Assembly (NCBI RefSeq): GCF_002797445.1
Contig: NZ_PGEP01000001.1
Span: forward strand, 1,301,001 to 1,365,000
Source of the DNA: Acidovorax sp. 69
GTDB taxonomy: Bacteria > Pseudomonadota > Gammaproteobacteria > Burkholderiales > Burkholderiaceae_C
Reading direction: 5' to 3'
Length of the DNA stretch: 64,000 nucleotides
Position 1 is the first letter of the stretch. Every line of letters starts with the position of its first letter. Shown piece by piece: positions 63,245 to 64,000 of this stretch. A model generated the notes under the pieces. It was not told where the DNA came from, made no database searches, and saw only the letters and a list, made by a program, of their open reading frames with translations. The position numbers were made by a program, and so were the translations under genes.

Positions 63245-64000
63245 ATGCCTTGCACCGCCACCCTCCCCAGAACCGTCGTTGCCACCCGGTATGTCACCCC
63301 GTTACGCGAAGGCAGCTCGCTGCCAGCCCTCATTGAGGCCGATGACGCCGGCATGTACGTGCTCAAGTTCCGCGGCGCGGGCCAAGGTCTGAAGGCGCTG
63401 GTGGCTGAACTGCTGGCAGGCGAGGTGGCACGCATTCTTGGCCTGCCAGTGCCCGAGATCGTTCTCGTCGAACTGGACGCCGAGCTGGCCCGCCATGAGC
63501 CCGAAGCCTTGATCCGCAACCTGGTCCATGCCAGCAGCGGGGTGAACCTGGCGCTCGACTACCTTCCGGGTTCCACGATGTTCGGACCCCGGTCGGCCAA
63601 GCCCGATGGCACGCTGGCGTCACGCATCGTCTGGTTCGACGCCTTCGTCTCTAACCCCGATCGCACGCTACGCAATACCAACATACTCGTTTGGCATGAC
63701 AAGGTTTGGCTCATCGATCACGGCGCCGCGCTCTACTTCCACCATCAGTGGGACGGCTTCCTTGATCGGGCCCAAAGCCCTTTCACGCTGGTGAAGAACC
63801 ATGTGCTGCTGCCCTTGGCCACCCAGTTGCACGAGGTGGACGCCGAGATGAGCGCCCGCCTCACACCCGAGGTGCTCCACGCCCTGGTCGCCTTGGTTCC
63901 CGACGACTGGATGACCTCGGACCCCGCCTTCTCGGACGTGGCGGCGCGGCGGCAAGCGTATGTCGACTACTTCGTTCGGCGCGTGCAGGGGCCTCGCCCT
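63245..64000 (+). CDS. HipA-family kinase (runs off the window end)
   Basis: An open frame of at least 252 codons that continues past position 64000. It matches the HipA-like kinase family: ATRYVTPLREGSSLPALIEA, MYVLKFRGAGQGLKALVAEL (nucleotide-binding Lys), GLPVPEIVLVELDAELARHE, SRIVWFDAFVSNPDRTLRNT (catalytic loop) and VWLIDHGAALYFHH (metal-binding Asp). The ATG at 63245 gives the natural N terminus, though no clear ribosome site is seen. No HipB-type antitoxin is visible upstream. Housekeeping rather than toxin function is possible; the 3-prime end cannot be judged. Confidence 0.85.
   Translation, partial: MPCTATLPRTVVATRYVTPLREGSSLPALIEADDAGMYVLKFRGAGQGLKALVAELLAGEVARILGLPVPEIVLVELDAELARHEPEALIRNLVHASSGVNLALDYLPGSTMFGPRSAKPDGTLASRIVWFDAFVSNPDRTLRNTNILVWHDKVWLIDHGAALYFHHQWDGFLDRAQSPFTLVKNHVLLPLATQLHEVDAEMSARLTPEVLHALVALVPDDWMTSDPAFSDVAARRQAYVDYFVRRVQGPRP

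Noticed and set aside
1..64000. CRISPR arrays, tRNA or rRNA genes
   Set aside because: No regularly spaced direct repeats and no recognisable tRNA or rRNA sequence were seen on reading through the window.

Overview
The window looks like betaproteobacterial DNA (Burkholderiales, most likely Comamonadaceae). The DNA is GC-rich. The gene families (DUF4148-type small periplasmic proteins, CzcI, CusB with a CusF tail, H-NS-like proteins ending in YRDP...WNGHGKRPSWL, DUF932/DUF3223 accessory genes) are the mix seen on plasmids, genomic islands and integrative elements of that order. This assignment is inference; there is no rRNA or tRNA to anchor it. No conjugation, integrase or replication-partition genes lie inside the window.

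Region 1 (1-9.5 kb) is an accessory module: DUF932, a zinc-ribbon/glycine-zipper protein, DUF3223, an AlpA-type excisionase/regulator, a frameshifted DUF3987 protein, an H-NS-like protein, an Inovirus-Gp2/YfjJ-type protein and two unrecognised, relatively AT-rich genes. Region 2 (9.9-24.9 kb) is a copper/silver module: a CopZ-like chaperone and a Met/His-rich lipoprotein on the plus strand, then a long minus-strand block with DUF2933, a YHS-containing copper P-type ATPase, CusC, CusB(-CusF), a frameshifted CusA, an RsbQ-type hydrolase and a PAS-GGDEF protein, plus DUF305, a Cys-rich Csp-like copper storage protein and two DUF4148-type proteins. Region 3 (25-37 kb) has an orphan fliE, a nuclease-like gene coupled to copS, copRS, a periplasmic copper set (TolC-type lipoprotein, multicopper oxidase, cupredoxin, CusF), then copZ and a second copper ATPase. 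Region 4 (37.4-45.9 kb, minus strand) is a decayed zinc/cadmium/lead block: lipoprotein, DMT exporter, periplasmic protein, truncated czcC, czcI, marR, cadA and a second regulator/kinase pair. Region 5 (46-60 kb) is the intact czcICBA operon with czcD and accessory genes, an eptA-type phosphoethanolamine transferase, and a third regulator/kinase pair. Region 6 (60-64 kb) is a patchwork: an mntP remnant, orphan fliQ, further small metal-linked proteins, an IS66 fragment and the start of a HipA-like kinase that runs off the end.

The genes form layered metal defence: cytosolic chaperones and P-type ATPases move metal to the periplasm; CusCBA and CzcCBA export it across the outer membrane; multicopper oxidase, CusF, cupredoxin and small His/Met/Cys-rich proteins buffer it in the envelope. 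Two regulatory codes can be read in the DNA: an 18-bp dyad (GATTAC-N6-GTAATC type) at five places beside the two-component systems and their small periplasmic proteins, and five MerR-type promoters with 19-bp spacers although no MerR-family gene lies in the window. The most unusual features are the RsbQ/PAS-GGDEF pair at the end of the cus block, the expanded family of small His-containing DUF4148-like proteins under CopR-type dyads, the parallel but internally deleted second czc operon, the nuclease-like gene overlapping copS, and the two stray flagellar export genes.
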